A DNA stretch of 64,000 bases from Malus domestica (Eukaryota; Streptophyta; Magnoliopsida; Rosales; Rosaceae): the NCBI RefSeq assembly GCF_042453785.1, contig NC_091667.1, positions 32,232,001-32,296,000 on the forward strand. Reading direction: 5' to 3'. Under the pieces are notes generated by a model. It saw only the letters and a list, made by a program, of their open reading frames with translations. It searched no databases and was not told the DNA's origin. The translations under genes were made by a program, and so were the position numbers. Below, piece by piece: positions 43,508 to 54,283 of this stretch (position 1 is the stretch's first letter; each line of letters starts with the position of its first letter).

Positions 43508-45657
43508 CTAGGGGATAAGCACAACAGATCCAGATGTTCTCCTGTTCTCGAGGTCTGCGTGTGCCTGTGCTGCTTCAGATAACGAGTAGGTGTGATTCAC
43601 TCGAACACGCAGTACACCCGATGCAACATTAGCAAATACATCTTCTGCAGTCTCTAACAATTCGTCTTGAGTAACAGTGTAATGAAAGAGGCCAGGCCTT
43701 GTCAAGAAGAGTGATTTCGCTTGAAGAGCTGGTAATGGAACTGGATCAGGCACGCCTGATGACTGCCCAAAACTCACCATGTATCCTTGAAGTTTTAAGA
43801 CCGCTAGTGATCCCTGAAAACAATGCCTCCCGATAAGAATTCGTAGTCCAAAACACTAGTTATCTATACGATGATGTCGATTTTGGAGTTGAGGAGTTGA
43901 GCTTTTGCAACATTTAAATCGATCATCATACGGTTATGGAGATAGGAGATGTATAACTTACCTCAAATGTATCCTTCCCAACAGAATCGTAGACAACCTC
44001 AACCCCCTTGTCGGATGTTATTTCTTTCACACGAGCGACAAAGTCCTCTTCCTTATAGATTATGACATGGTGGCATCCATCCTCCTTGGCTTGAGCTGCC
44101 TTCTCTTTAGTTGAGACAGTTCCAATGACAGTGGCACCAAGGGCATTAGCCCACTGGCATAGAAGGGATCCGACTCCACCAGCTGCTGCATGAACAAGGA
44201 CTGTGTGTCCAGGTTCGACCTGTATCACAACGATTGAGTCAGGTCTAATAACAAAAGCGACAACAGTTTCAAATTTTCAAAACATCTATAACATTAGGAA
44301 AAAGGATTGCCATAGTTAGGCATGCAATTGTGGAATTATGAGTGGTCATGATTTGCATATGAAACAGGCTATACACGCTCAGCTTACATTGTCCAAACAG
44401 GGACAATAGCTAAAACTGGTTTAGCGGCATATTGAACTTCATTACATATGCTGGCACTGACCAGTACTAATAGTAACAAATATTCACCTTGACAACAACA
44501 ATGAAAAGTGTACGAAACAGATAGCTCTATAAAAACATTCTGCAACGCCACATTTAATTTCAAGAAAGATTAAAAAGAGCAGATGCAGGTACATATGTAT
44601 AAAGCTACCTTGAAACAACGGCGTACTAGAAACTGAGCAGTCATACCCTTAAGCAAGAGGGATGCTGCGACTGTAGGATCAATGGAAGCAGGAACAGGCA
44701 CAGCTCTGTTTGCAGGAAGGATCTGCTCTTCCGCATATGAGCCCATTGGCTGACCAGCATATGCTACTATATCTCCAACTTGCCTGCCTGTTAGTCCAGG
44801 TCCCACAGCCGTCACAACTCCACAAGCCTCGACACCTGAAGTCAGTTTTGATTTGTAAATAAATAGGGCAACTCCATTTCCAGCACTCAATAGAGTTTTA
44901 GATGTAAACAAACAATAAATCTATCTGTGGGGAACAGTTAAGAAAATCAAATTTTGGAAGAGAACATAGGCCAAAAATTGGCGAGAAATGAAGCAAGACC
45001 TGGGGTGTAGGGAAGCGTAGGAGCCTTGTAAATGCCTTTGCGGAAGTATACATCGATGAAATTAAGCCCGATAGCCTTGTTCTTCACACGAATCTCACCC
45101 TCCTTTGGCTCCTCTACTTCCACATCTTGCCATTTCAACACCTAACATCATTACATGACAAACATAAGTAAAATGACCGTATTAGTGTTGGCATAAACTA
45201 AGAACCAGAGCAAAAATTTAACGAAATGGATATCGGATTCTGCCTAACAGAAGTTAAGCATAAATTAATACTGCCTAACAACAAAAGAAAAGCAAAAATT
45301 TAACAAAATGGATATCGACTAATCAGTATCAATTATCAAAGCACTTCAAGTGATTTTGGAATCCAAAAATATTTTCTCTAAAATTGCTTTCAGTCATTTT
45401 AAATGAACTACCAAACCAACCCTACATCGTTTTTCGGGTCCAATTGCCGGCTTATGTGATCGATTATATAAGAAAAACACTTGATATGGCTCTAATCAAC
45501 AAGCATGATCACTTCCAATTAAATTATACCACAAAATAAAAGCAACTCTCAAATTCAATGTGTCAAAAATATAATACAATATAAACAACTCAGGCTTCAT
45601 AATTAAACTAATTCTGTTTTATCATACAAATTAAAGCACAACCCAGAATTCCGATTC

Positions 45658-45724
<67 letters not shown>

Positions 45725-45765
45725 TCAGGACCGCCAAGTTCATGGACTCGAATGGCTTTGACCAT
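43508..45765 (-). CDS. NADPH:quinone oxidoreductase (MDR family), copy 1, 324 aa, 5 exons
   Basis: Exons 45724-45765, 45000-45141, 44609-44835, 43962-44219 and 43508-43813 (975 bp). GroES-like part: GEIRVKNKAIGLNFIDVYFR, LTGRQVGDIVAYAGQPMGSY. Rossmann part: VLVHAAAGGVGSLLCQWANA binds NADPH. It ends LENRRTSGSVVLIP. There are no zinc ligands, as in zeta-crystallin-like quinone reductases. The start is set at MVKAIRVHELGG. The frame stays open upstream to about 45909 with a Ser/Ala/Val-rich, transit-peptide-like stretch (SSVAVVVRAVDTEVAAAAAK) but has no ATG before a stop, so a plastid form would need another start. Intron 1 begins with a (CT)n(TA)n microsatellite. The homologue I recall is At5g61510. 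A near-identical copy lies at 54.3-56.7 kb. Confidence 0.92.
45660..45720 (+). repeat. (TA)n(GA)n microsatellite at the intron 1 donor of quinone oxidoreductase copy 1
   Basis: tatata followed by about 16 GA units, ending three bases from the exon 1 donor. On the sense strand the intron starts GTTTCTCTCTCT. The partner copy has a longer GA and a shorter TA part. Confidence 0.9.
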
Positions 45766-46280
45766 CTTTGCTGCCGCTGCTGCTACTTCAGTGTCGACTG
45801 CTCTAACTACTACCGCTACTGATGATTTCTGGGTCCTAAAAGCTGAACAATTGATGAAATTGTTGCTGGAAATCTGTGGAAAATTTGTAGAGTTTGGAGC
45901 TGACAGCAACTGGAAATACTTGTGATTAAGAAATGGGTAAAGTTAAACCATGCTTCTGGAATATAATTGGAAGCATCGAGCATGAGATAGTGGCCAGATG
46001 AAGAAACGCCAATTGCCCGGGTCTCTTTCTTTTGGGCCCAATCATTTTGGAGGGAATGTCCACGTGGGAGGATATGATTTTGACACGTGGCAAATGATCA
46101 AATCTCGTGTATTGTGTAGAATGTGAATCACTCTCTAAACTATATGGAAAAACGAGTCTTAATGAAACACTATTGGTACTGTTTACTTTTAACGTTAAAT
46201 ACATTTTTTTGTCTAAAAAGTCAATTTCACCTTTATTGTAGCAACGTCTTTCAACTTTGACTAAATTAAAGCAATGACTC

Positions 46281-47551
46281 TGTGAACACGGAAATTTCTT
46301 GAAACAAGAACACGTGTACAAATAATATTTTGTGATTTTGATTTTTTGGGGTTACGATCTCTAATTTGATCCTCTGATTCGATCTCCGTAAGATGTTGGT
46401 CTGTGGATGTTGTTGATCCAAGGGTCGTCGAGGCTTGATCTTGGATGAACAGTTGTGTAGATTTGTTGATGGGTTGTTGATCCAAAAGGCCGTCAGGGCT
46501 TGATCTTAGGATGAACGGATGGTTTCTTCAAGGGCCTTCGGGGCTTGATCTTGAAAGTTGAGGGAAGTTTCTTCAAGGGTCGTTGGGCTTGATCTTGATG
46601 AACAGTTTGATGAACGAATTTTCAAGGGCTTTTGGGCTTGATCTTGAAGAATAGATGTGTGGATTTGTTGATGTTGTTGATCCAAAGGCCCGTTGGGGCT
46701 TCATCTTAGGATGAACGAATGGTTTCTTCAAGGGCATTCGGGGCTTGATCTTGAAAGTTGAGGGAAGTTTCTTCAAGAGTCGTTGGGCTTGATCTTGAAG
46801 GTTGATGGAAGTTTCTTCAAGTGCCTTTGGGGCTTGATCTTGAAGGTGGGCCTCAAGGATTTGGCGAAGAACGAAGAGAGCTTTCTTGATCTTTCAGAAT
46901 TCTTGGGAATTTGGATGCTTGAGAGCTTTGGAGTTTCAAAGCTTCAAGGATTTGGGGAATTCTCTTCCAATTTGGGAGTAGAGAAATGTATTTTGTCAAA
47001 TTTAGGATGATTGATACCTTGATGGAGAAGCCTATTTATAGGCTTTGAGAATGAATCACCACCACAAAATTTTCCCACTTAAGCACCATTACCTAATTTT
47101 CCCACTTAATGCAATATTGAAATTGAAGTGGTCTAACATATGGCCTAATTTTCCACTTAATATTATTTTAAACTTGAAGTTGTCTAACTTATGGCCTAAT
47201 TTTCCCACTTGATACAATTTTAAACTTAAAGTGTGCTTGTCATGTCATTGTCCAAATGAGAAAAACTTGTTTTGAACCGTAATGGATTGAAGTGTGCTTG
47301 CCTTGTCATTGCCCAAAATGAAAAGAAAAACTTGTTTTGATCCGTAATGGATTGAAGTGTGCTTGCCTTGTCATTGCCCAAAATGAGAAGAAAAACTTGT
47401 TTAATCTTCCAAGGGTATTTCTTCCTATTTTGTTGAGTCACACACCATGTGTACAATTTGTACAACACATGGCGTATGCCACGTATGCCCTGATACGTCA
47501 AAATTTTAATGCGGGTGAACATTTGTTTTCACCGAAATTTCGATGTCTACA
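46281..47551 (-). repeat. 3' LTR of the gypsy element, about 1.27 kb
   Basis: On the minus strand it starts TGTAGACATCGAAATTTCGG, right after a purine tract (CTTGAAGTGGGGGCATT, 47568-47552), and ends CCGTGTTCACA at 46281. Inside, a module like TTCAAGGGCCTTCGGGGCTT followed by GATCTTGAA is repeated many times (46.43-46.85 kb), and again outside the LTR at 47.63-47.81 kb. A second tandem motif, cttgccttgtcattgcccaa, lies at 47.29-47.38 kb. Confidence 0.75.
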
Positions 47552-47629
47552 AATGCCCCCACTTCAAGACGCGTCGTGTACATATGCTTGTCATGTGTAG
47601 AAAATGTGTTTTGAAGTACCTCAATGTAG

Positions 47630-49330
47630 ATGTCGATTCAAGGGCCTTCGAGGCTTGATCTTGAAAGGGCTAAGAAATTTCTTCAAGGGTCGTCGAGGTT
47701 TGATCTTGAATTTGGCTGGAGTTTTCTTCAAGGGCCGTTGAGGCTTGATCTTGAATTTTGTTTGAAATTTCTTCAAGGGCCGTAGAGGCTTGATCTTGAA
47801 TGAAATTGGACCATAAGGAGCTTCATGTGATAGATAATCTTTGGCTTTGGTAGTGGATGAATCGGCACGTATTTTGTTGCGCTTGTTGACTTTCCACATG
47901 CTTATTCTTGAACTGGGTTAGAGATCCAAGCAAGGAAGAGGAGAGTTCCCTGGCGGCGGTGGTGATTTGATGGCGTTGCACGCCGAGGCTTTGCTCTTCG
48001 GCGACAGTGCCATTGAAAGGTTGTTGAGGTTTCTCGAGCTTTTTGATTGGAGCAACAATGCCGAGCTTGGATTTGACTCAGACTCCTTCGTCTGGATCAT
48101 GCGATTCTGCAGGGAAGGGTGTTACGCTATAGTGATCTGTTACAGCTCACCATGCTGCATTCTTCTCTGCTTGCTTCTTTTGCACGGCAAAAGTGGTGCG
48201 CAACCTTTTACCTTTAAATGGTCATTCAGAGCATCACTTCTCAGCGACTCGTCCATGCTTGTCAGCTTCAGTGTAAAAAACCAATATCATATCAACTGTT
48301 CTGAGGTATTTACTAAGGAAATTTGAAACCAACAGTTGAAGATGAGCACTCGAGAGCAATGCCAGGTAAGCAACCAGGCAAAAGTTCTAGGCAATCAGTT
48401 CCAGATCGGAAGTTTGATTTTAGGTTCCGACTGATTGCTTTCTTTCTCCTTGTCTTGCAGGTAAAAGCAAGAGTAAAGGAAAAGACAGGGAAAAAGCATG
48501 CCATAAGATATCTTTGCCTTCAACCCTGATGATATGAGATACTTTTGCTTTTGAAGAAGTAGCGGATGAACCAGCACGTGTTTCTTGTCTCCACATGCTT
48601 CGATATATCATTTTCACTTGCCCTATCTATTCTCAGGCAGATGTGGTATCTTCTCTAGAAGCACAAGATGTTGAAAATGAGTACTCAAGAGCAATGCTAG
48701 GTAAATAATCAGGGATGGGATTCCAGGCAGTCGGAAGGTTGATTCTAAGTGCCGGCTGATTGCTCTCTTTCTCCTTGTCCTGCCGGTAAGAACAAAGACA
48801 AAGAAAATGACAAGGAGAAAGCATGATATGAGATACTCTTGCTTTCAAAGAAGTGGTGGTGATTTGACGGCGTTGCACGGCGAGGCTTTGCTCTTTGGCG
48901 ACGGTGCCAGTGAAAGGCTGTTGAAGCTTATCGAGTTCTTTGATTAGAGCAACGATGCCGAGCTTGGATTTGATTTAGACTCCTCCATCTGGGTTATGCG
49001 GTTCTACAGGGAAGGGCGTCGTGATACAGTGATTTGTTCCAGCTCATCATTGATCTTTCTGCTTCAATCTCTTGCAGTATTTTCCCCTGATGCAGGAATG
49101 GAATGCAACCTTTGCATTTAAATGGTCATTCAGAACATTACTTCTCAGCGACGATGAGTACTCAAGAACAATGCAAGGTAAGCAACCAGGCAAAGGTTCC
49201 TAGCAATCAGTTCCAGATCGGAAGTTTGATTTCATGTTCCGACTGATTGCTTTCTTTCTCCTTATCTTGCAGGTAAGAGCAAGGGTAAATGAAAAGACAG
49301 GGAAAAAGCATGATATGAAATACTCTTACT
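47630..49330 (+). repeat. Internal repeat region of the gypsy element
   Basis: Two direct copies (47938-48150 and 48845-49050) of a segment with ggtggtgatttg, gaggctttgctctt and atgccgagcttggattt, which in one plus-strand frame reads LHAEALLFGDSAIERLL. Three copies (about 48342, 48676 and 49154) of a roughly 165-base unit contain ccgactgattgctttctttc and a tgcaggtaa motif. The layout suggests an amplified or captured sequence within the element. Family unknown. Confidence 0.7.
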
Positions 49331-50045
49331 TTCGACCCTGATGATATGAGATACTTTTGCTTTGGTGTCATTTGTTTGCAGAGGTATTCCCGGAGAGGAA
49401 GAAAACTAAGTATTTTGAGAGGCTTTTTTGGGAGTGTACTCTCGGAGGTGAGGAAGAGTTGGGCATTTTTGCAGGTCTGCCTTGCCATGGAGGATGAAGA
49501 TCGACATATATAGGAATTTCCTAACAGCTAGTAGTGGTACTATTCTTTTACTCTTGTCGACAACCATTGGGTAATTGAAACAGTAAGATTCACGCGTCTT
49601 CAACTTTGTCAGAAATCTTTGACAAAGTTGCGCATGATTTCTGGAAAGTTGAGGTTGAGTGTAAAATATGCTGACAAATCTGGAAAAACCGGTCTTTTGA
49701 AATTCGGAAAGCGGTGCCTCTTCGATCTCTGAACAAGTAGCCTTGTTGCCTCTTCGATTTCTGAACAAGCGGCCTGGCTTTTGAAATTGGAGGATAGGTG
49801 CTTCCTCGATTTCTAAACAAGCGGCCCATCTTTTAAAATTCGAGGAGAGGTGCCTCTTTGATTTCTGAACGGCCATGTTGCCTTATCGATTTCTGAACAG
49901 TCCCTATTGCCTCCTTTTTTTATAGAGGCATTAATCGTGTTCAAAAACACACTTAAAGAGTTGCCGCCTGTAAGCATTTCTCTCTTTTTGTATTTTTGAG
50001 AATTCTATTTACCCGACCTCTTTTTCCTTCATCATTTTTTTGCAA

Positions 50046-50663
50046 ATGGCTTGCCCATCTGATTGTCGTCTTGATTTGAATGTTGGGGAGGATGTTGATA
50101 TGTCTTCTCCAGACAACATATGACACCCATCCTTCTTATCCCTCACTGATCCTCTTACAGTTGGGGACTCAGTGATGAAGAATGACATAACCGCTATGGT
50201 GGTAGATAGAAATCTTCTCACCCCAAAGGACAACATGATCATTTCCAAGCGGTCTGATGAGCTGGCTGTTCAAGACTCTTTGGCTTTCAGTGTTCAATGT
50301 GTGAGTTCTGTATCGAATATGGGCCAACGCCTTCTTGCTCGAACTCGTCAAGTTGAGTCACTGATGGCTGAAGTGGCGAGTCTTAAGCAAGATATTAGAG
50401 GGCTTAAGCGTGAAAACAGAGAGTTGCACATGCTTGCCAATAGTTACTCGACGAACATGAAGAGAAAACTTGACCAGCTGCAGGAATCCGAAAGTCAGAT
50501 TCAGAGTGACCATAAGATGTTTGTGGCTTTACTCCAGAAGCACCTATTGCCTTCGTCCTCTGGAGTTTTACTGAGTGTTGAAGCTCCAAACAATCAACCT
50601 CCGGCTCTTCTTCTTCCTGGAGTTCCGCCGAGTGATGAGGCGTTATCTGATCAACCTTTGTGA
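50046..50663 (+). pseudogene. Antisense ORF of the gypsy element, second copy (broken)
   Basis: Related to the 226-aa protein at 252-932, sharing LTVGDSVMKND, RNLLTPKDN, SKRSDELAV-DSLA and LLPSSSG. It lies between integrase and LTR on the opposite strand, the usual place of Tat antisense ORFs. Most of it is open but it is not whole. Confidence 0.65.
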
Positions 50664-51146
50664 AGAATCCTTTTTTTTTTGTACAAAGAAATTGTAATAA
50701 GATTGACTTTCATTAGTCAAGTATTTAATAAAACCCTTATTTTTTATTTTGATGTAACTGAACTCGAAAATTAAATGTTCAAGCTGCCTACGTACCCCTC
50801 CAAAGAAGAGATCAAGTCATAACGTAGTTCAAATACTTTTTTTTTTGGTGTGCCGTACGCAGTTTATGCTCTTGTGGGCCAGGAGCGTGGCGTGTTTGCT
50901 TTATGGGTAGTAGCGTTTCAAGAATCTACCATTGATGGGGCCGATGCTCAAGCTGTCTTCCGCCATGATTAGGTAGGCGTCATTGGTGTAGACTTCTTGT
51001 ACTACGTAAGGTCCGTCCCACTTTGATGTGAACTTGCTTTTCGTTTTGTGAATTATGATGATAGGCATACGCAATGCGAGGACGAGATCTCCCGTTTGGA
51101 AAGACCTTGGGCATACCTTCTTGTTGAATGCCTTGGATAGCCGTGC

Positions 51147-52202
51147 TTAGTAGCATTCCAAGTGTTGTTGAGCTTCGAGCCTTCTTTCGTCGAGTGCTTC
51201 CAACTCTTGAAGCCGTAGCTTTGCATTTTCCTCTTCAGTTAAGCCTTCTTGTATAGCCATCCTTAGTGAGGGGATTTGACTTTCGAGCGGTAGAACAGCT
51301 TCCACGCCATATACGAGAGAATAAGGCGTAGCTTGGGTAGGGGTCCTATGTGTCATCTTATATGCCCAAAGTGCTTCGCTTATTCTTTCGTGCCAGTCTC
51401 TCTTTGTTCGACCGATCACCTTCTTTAGGAGGTTGCACAACGTTTTGTTGAATGCTTCTGCAAGACCGTTGGCCGGAGCATGATACATGGAAGACTTATG
51501 CTGCTTGAACTTGTATTTCTCACAGAGCTCGTCCACGACTCTGTTGGAGAACAGTTTTCCATTGTCAGTGATAATGTAGTGAGGCACACCATATCGGTGG
51601 ATGATATGCTCTTTGATGAAACAGACGACAATTTCCTTCTTGACTTCCTTTAGGGGTATGGCTTCAACCCACTTGGAGAAGTAATTTGTTACATCTAGGA
51701 TGTAAGCTTCTCCTGCACATGACTTTGGCGTAATTGGTCCTACAACGTCCAATCCCTATGCGTCGAATGGCCATGAAGCAGCTGTAGGGTGTAATGGTTC
51801 AGGCGGTTGATGTATGAAGTTGGCGTGGAATTGGCAGGCTTGGCACATTTTGGCGTGTTCCAGGCAATTCTTCACCATGTTTGGCCAGTAATAGCCCATT
51901 CTTTTGAGCTGGAAATGCAGCTTTGGTCCAGACTGATGTGCCCCGCATACACCTGAGTGTGATTCTTCCATGGCTTGATCGACTTCTTCCTCACCTAGGC
52001 ATCTTAGAAGTACCCCTTCAAAAGAGCGTCGGTAGAGTGTTTCTTTGTAGTAGAGGAAGTGAGGTACTCGTCGACGTATTTCAGAGTGATGTCTAAGATC
52101 ATCTGAGAGCTTTCCATGCTCCAAGTAGTCGATCAGTGGCTGTTTCCACTCTTCAGTGTCGACTGGAAGTACTGAGATGACATTTGCATCGTCCAGTAAC
52201 AT
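51147..52202 (-). pseudogene. Gypsy integrase segment (broken)
   Basis: The zinc-binding N-terminal part and the DDE core are recognisable (for example HHSEIRRRVPHFLYY, GHxxxxCH..C-type residues in AKMCQACQFHA, DVVGPITPKS and IITDNGKLFS). The C-terminal part includes TPYSLVYGVEAVLP, which is typical of Ty3/gypsy elements. Fossil; part of the element at 46281-52215. Confidence 0.85.
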
Positions 52203-52379
52203 TTCGGTAACTCGTCGACATATTTTACTGGACCTAAAAGAGTTTACAAATGATGTTTGGAAGTTTTAGCTCAAAATTGCCATACCATATATGCAGCAAG
52301 GAATAAAAATGAAGTTCTCAATTCGTACAGCCAAGTTTTGTTCATATAAATCACCCCTTTATTGTCAAGGTTCATTACA

Positions 52380-53186
52380 AGAAAATATCGATAATATCGG
52401 CAATATATCGCCGATATTATCGGTTTTTCCCCAAACCGATATTTTAAGTGGTATCCAAGGGGTTTTCGTCAAATTTTCGCGATAATATCGATAATATCGC
52501 GAAATTTCGGAACTGTGCAAGTTGGAGACGAACACCGGAGCTTCTACAGCTCCGGCCGACTGTAAAACAACCCCCTAGACTCCGATCTAGGTATGAACAT
52601 GAAATAGAAGACGAGAGGAACGTTTTTATAACGTCCGTTTGCCGTGAAACGGCCGGAGGTGTTCGGAAAGTTCGTCGACACCCACGACCTCGCCGGAGAT
52701 GGGTGTGCCTATTCCCGAGTCTGTCTGTCTGTCTGTCTGCTCTGGGAAGGTGAGTTGCAGAGAAGAGATGGGGGGAGAACCGGAGAAGAAACAAGGAGAA
52801 AGGGAGGGAGAAGGATCGAGATGTCTGAGGGAAGATGGAGTGGGAAGAGAGAGAGAGAGAGAGTAAAATAAATCTTTGAAATTCTGAAATGGCAAAGAAA
52901 AAGAAAGAGGTAAGGTGGACAGGGACCTTGGGTGATGTGAATGATGTGAACAGGTAAGGTGGACAAGGGTCATCAGATGGTTTTAATTGAAACCACCCAC
53001 ACCCGCTTGCGTGGGTTTTTTATATATTTAAAAAGTTCCTTGTCCATCAGATGGTTTTAATTGAAGGAATTGAAACCACCCACACCTACTTGCGTGGGTT
53101 TTTTTATATATTTAAAAAGTTCATTGTCCATCAGATGGTTTTAATTGAAACCACCCACACCCACGCGTTATATATTTAAAAAGTTT

Positions 53187-53221
<35 letters not shown>

Positions 53222-54156
53222 GTTACATAAATTATAAATTATTTAGATAATATTTTTTTTCTAGGTAAGCATATTATACATGTACATAAAACATTCGTAT
53301 ATGTATGTTCTTCTATAAGAAATAACATATTATTCAATAATTGTTTATATCTGATATAATAAATTTAATTAATTCATATAATATATAAAAAATTTACCTA
53401 AATCCGTCCAGGCCGCCTAGGCGTCCGCCTAGACTCCGCCTAGGTGCTAGGCGCTAGCCCACCGCCCAACTAACGCCTAGCGTTTTTAGAACATTGGCGT
53501 GTGTGTGGGAGAAGGGAAAAGGGAGAAGAGAGAAGGATCGAGAGACCGAGGTCTCTGTGTGCGTGTGTGGGCTCTCGATCTCTGTGTGCATGTGTGGTGG
53601 CGTGTGAAAGTCTCTGACTCTGTGTGTGTGTGTGGTGGTGTGTGAGAAAAAAAATAGCATCCAAATAATTCAAAACCGTGTCTCTGACTCTCTGTCTTTG
53701 ACTCTTGACAACTTTTACAACTTTTGACAAGATAAAAAGTAATGGAGGTTTCATCAAGATTCTAAATCACTCATGTATCTTACCATGCAATATATAAAGT
53801 GTAAAATATTGTAGTAAATCATTATATAAAAATGATTATGGTGTGTTTAATCTTTTTTTCATTAATTACTACATATTTTCTACACTCACAGTGTTTGCCA
53901 GCTTGCTGTATAATCAACTTAAATCAGTTAAATCCATCATGCAATGCATTTCCTTCCAATTTTTTGTGATAAACTAATAGATAATTAACTAAATAAACAT
54001 CCTGCAAAGTTTCAATAAAAAATTCCAAGTTTTTCGTACAATTTTCGTGGTTTCCATATTATTTTTATCGATATCGATATTATCCCGATATTTCCATCAA
54101 TATTTCCGTGTTTTCGGACACCGATATTTCCGATATTATCGATATTTAATACCTTG
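52380..54156. mobile_element. Non-autonomous TIR element with ATCGATAATATCGG ends, about 1.77 kb
   Basis: Left end caagaaaatatcgataatat; right end on the minus strand caaggtattaaatatcgata; both continue to aatatcgg. The oxidoreductase copy 1 flank has the intact target ggttcattacatccaag; here attaca is present on both sides. The inside is a patchwork: a GC-rich gene-like scrap (52500-52730), a CT-rich stretch, three 70-85-bp tandem repeats (52970-53190, with gatggttttaattgaaacca), (AT)n, and a CCTAGGCG-rich scrap (53400-53490). CAAGG ends would fit hAT, but the target duplication is short, so the class is open. Confidence 0.7.
52970..53190 (+). repeat. Three tandem repeats inside the TIR element
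   Basis: The unit contains gatggttttaattgaa, accacccacaccc and tatatatttaaaaagtt, starting at about 52976, 53049 and 53131. The third unit is shortened. Confidence 0.85.
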
Positions 54157-54283
54157 ATTACATCCAAGTCTCTTTAGCACAACAGGCATACAAAGTTTCG
54201 GAACCGAAGACGACATTACGTTCCTTATTCGCAGTTTTTTCACACATACACATACCACAACAGGTATACATTCGCTTTAGACC

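Larger units (their letters stand above)
46281..52215 (-). mobile_element. Ty3/gypsy Tat-lineage element, 3' half
   Basis: Minus-strand order: integrase (52202-51147), spacer, antisense ORF (50046-50663 on the plus strand), a repeat-rich non-coding region (47.6-49.9 kb), polypurine tract, 3' LTR (46281-47551). The left edge is sharp: the quinone oxidoreductase duplicates are homologous up to gcaatgactc (46271-46280 and 57343-57352), and the LTR begins at the next base. At the right edge the integrase meets the duplicated segment of the second oxidoreductase copy, with no gag, protease, RT or 5' LTR. The element is broken, with at least two breaks in its reading frames. Age cannot be read from LTRs because only one is present. 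Confidence 0.85.

Noticed and set aside
47226-47522. Minus-strand 98-codon frame
   Set aside because: Lies in the LTR over tandem cttgtcattgcccaa repeats; no protein features.
52626-52973. Minus-strand Ser/Leu/His-rich frames near 52.6-53.0 kb
   Set aside because: They come from GA-rich and CTGT-repeat DNA inside a TIR element; three frames are open together.
53454-53757. His/Thr-rich frames (THTHTH-type)
   Set aside because: Translation of a (GTGTGT) simple repeat.
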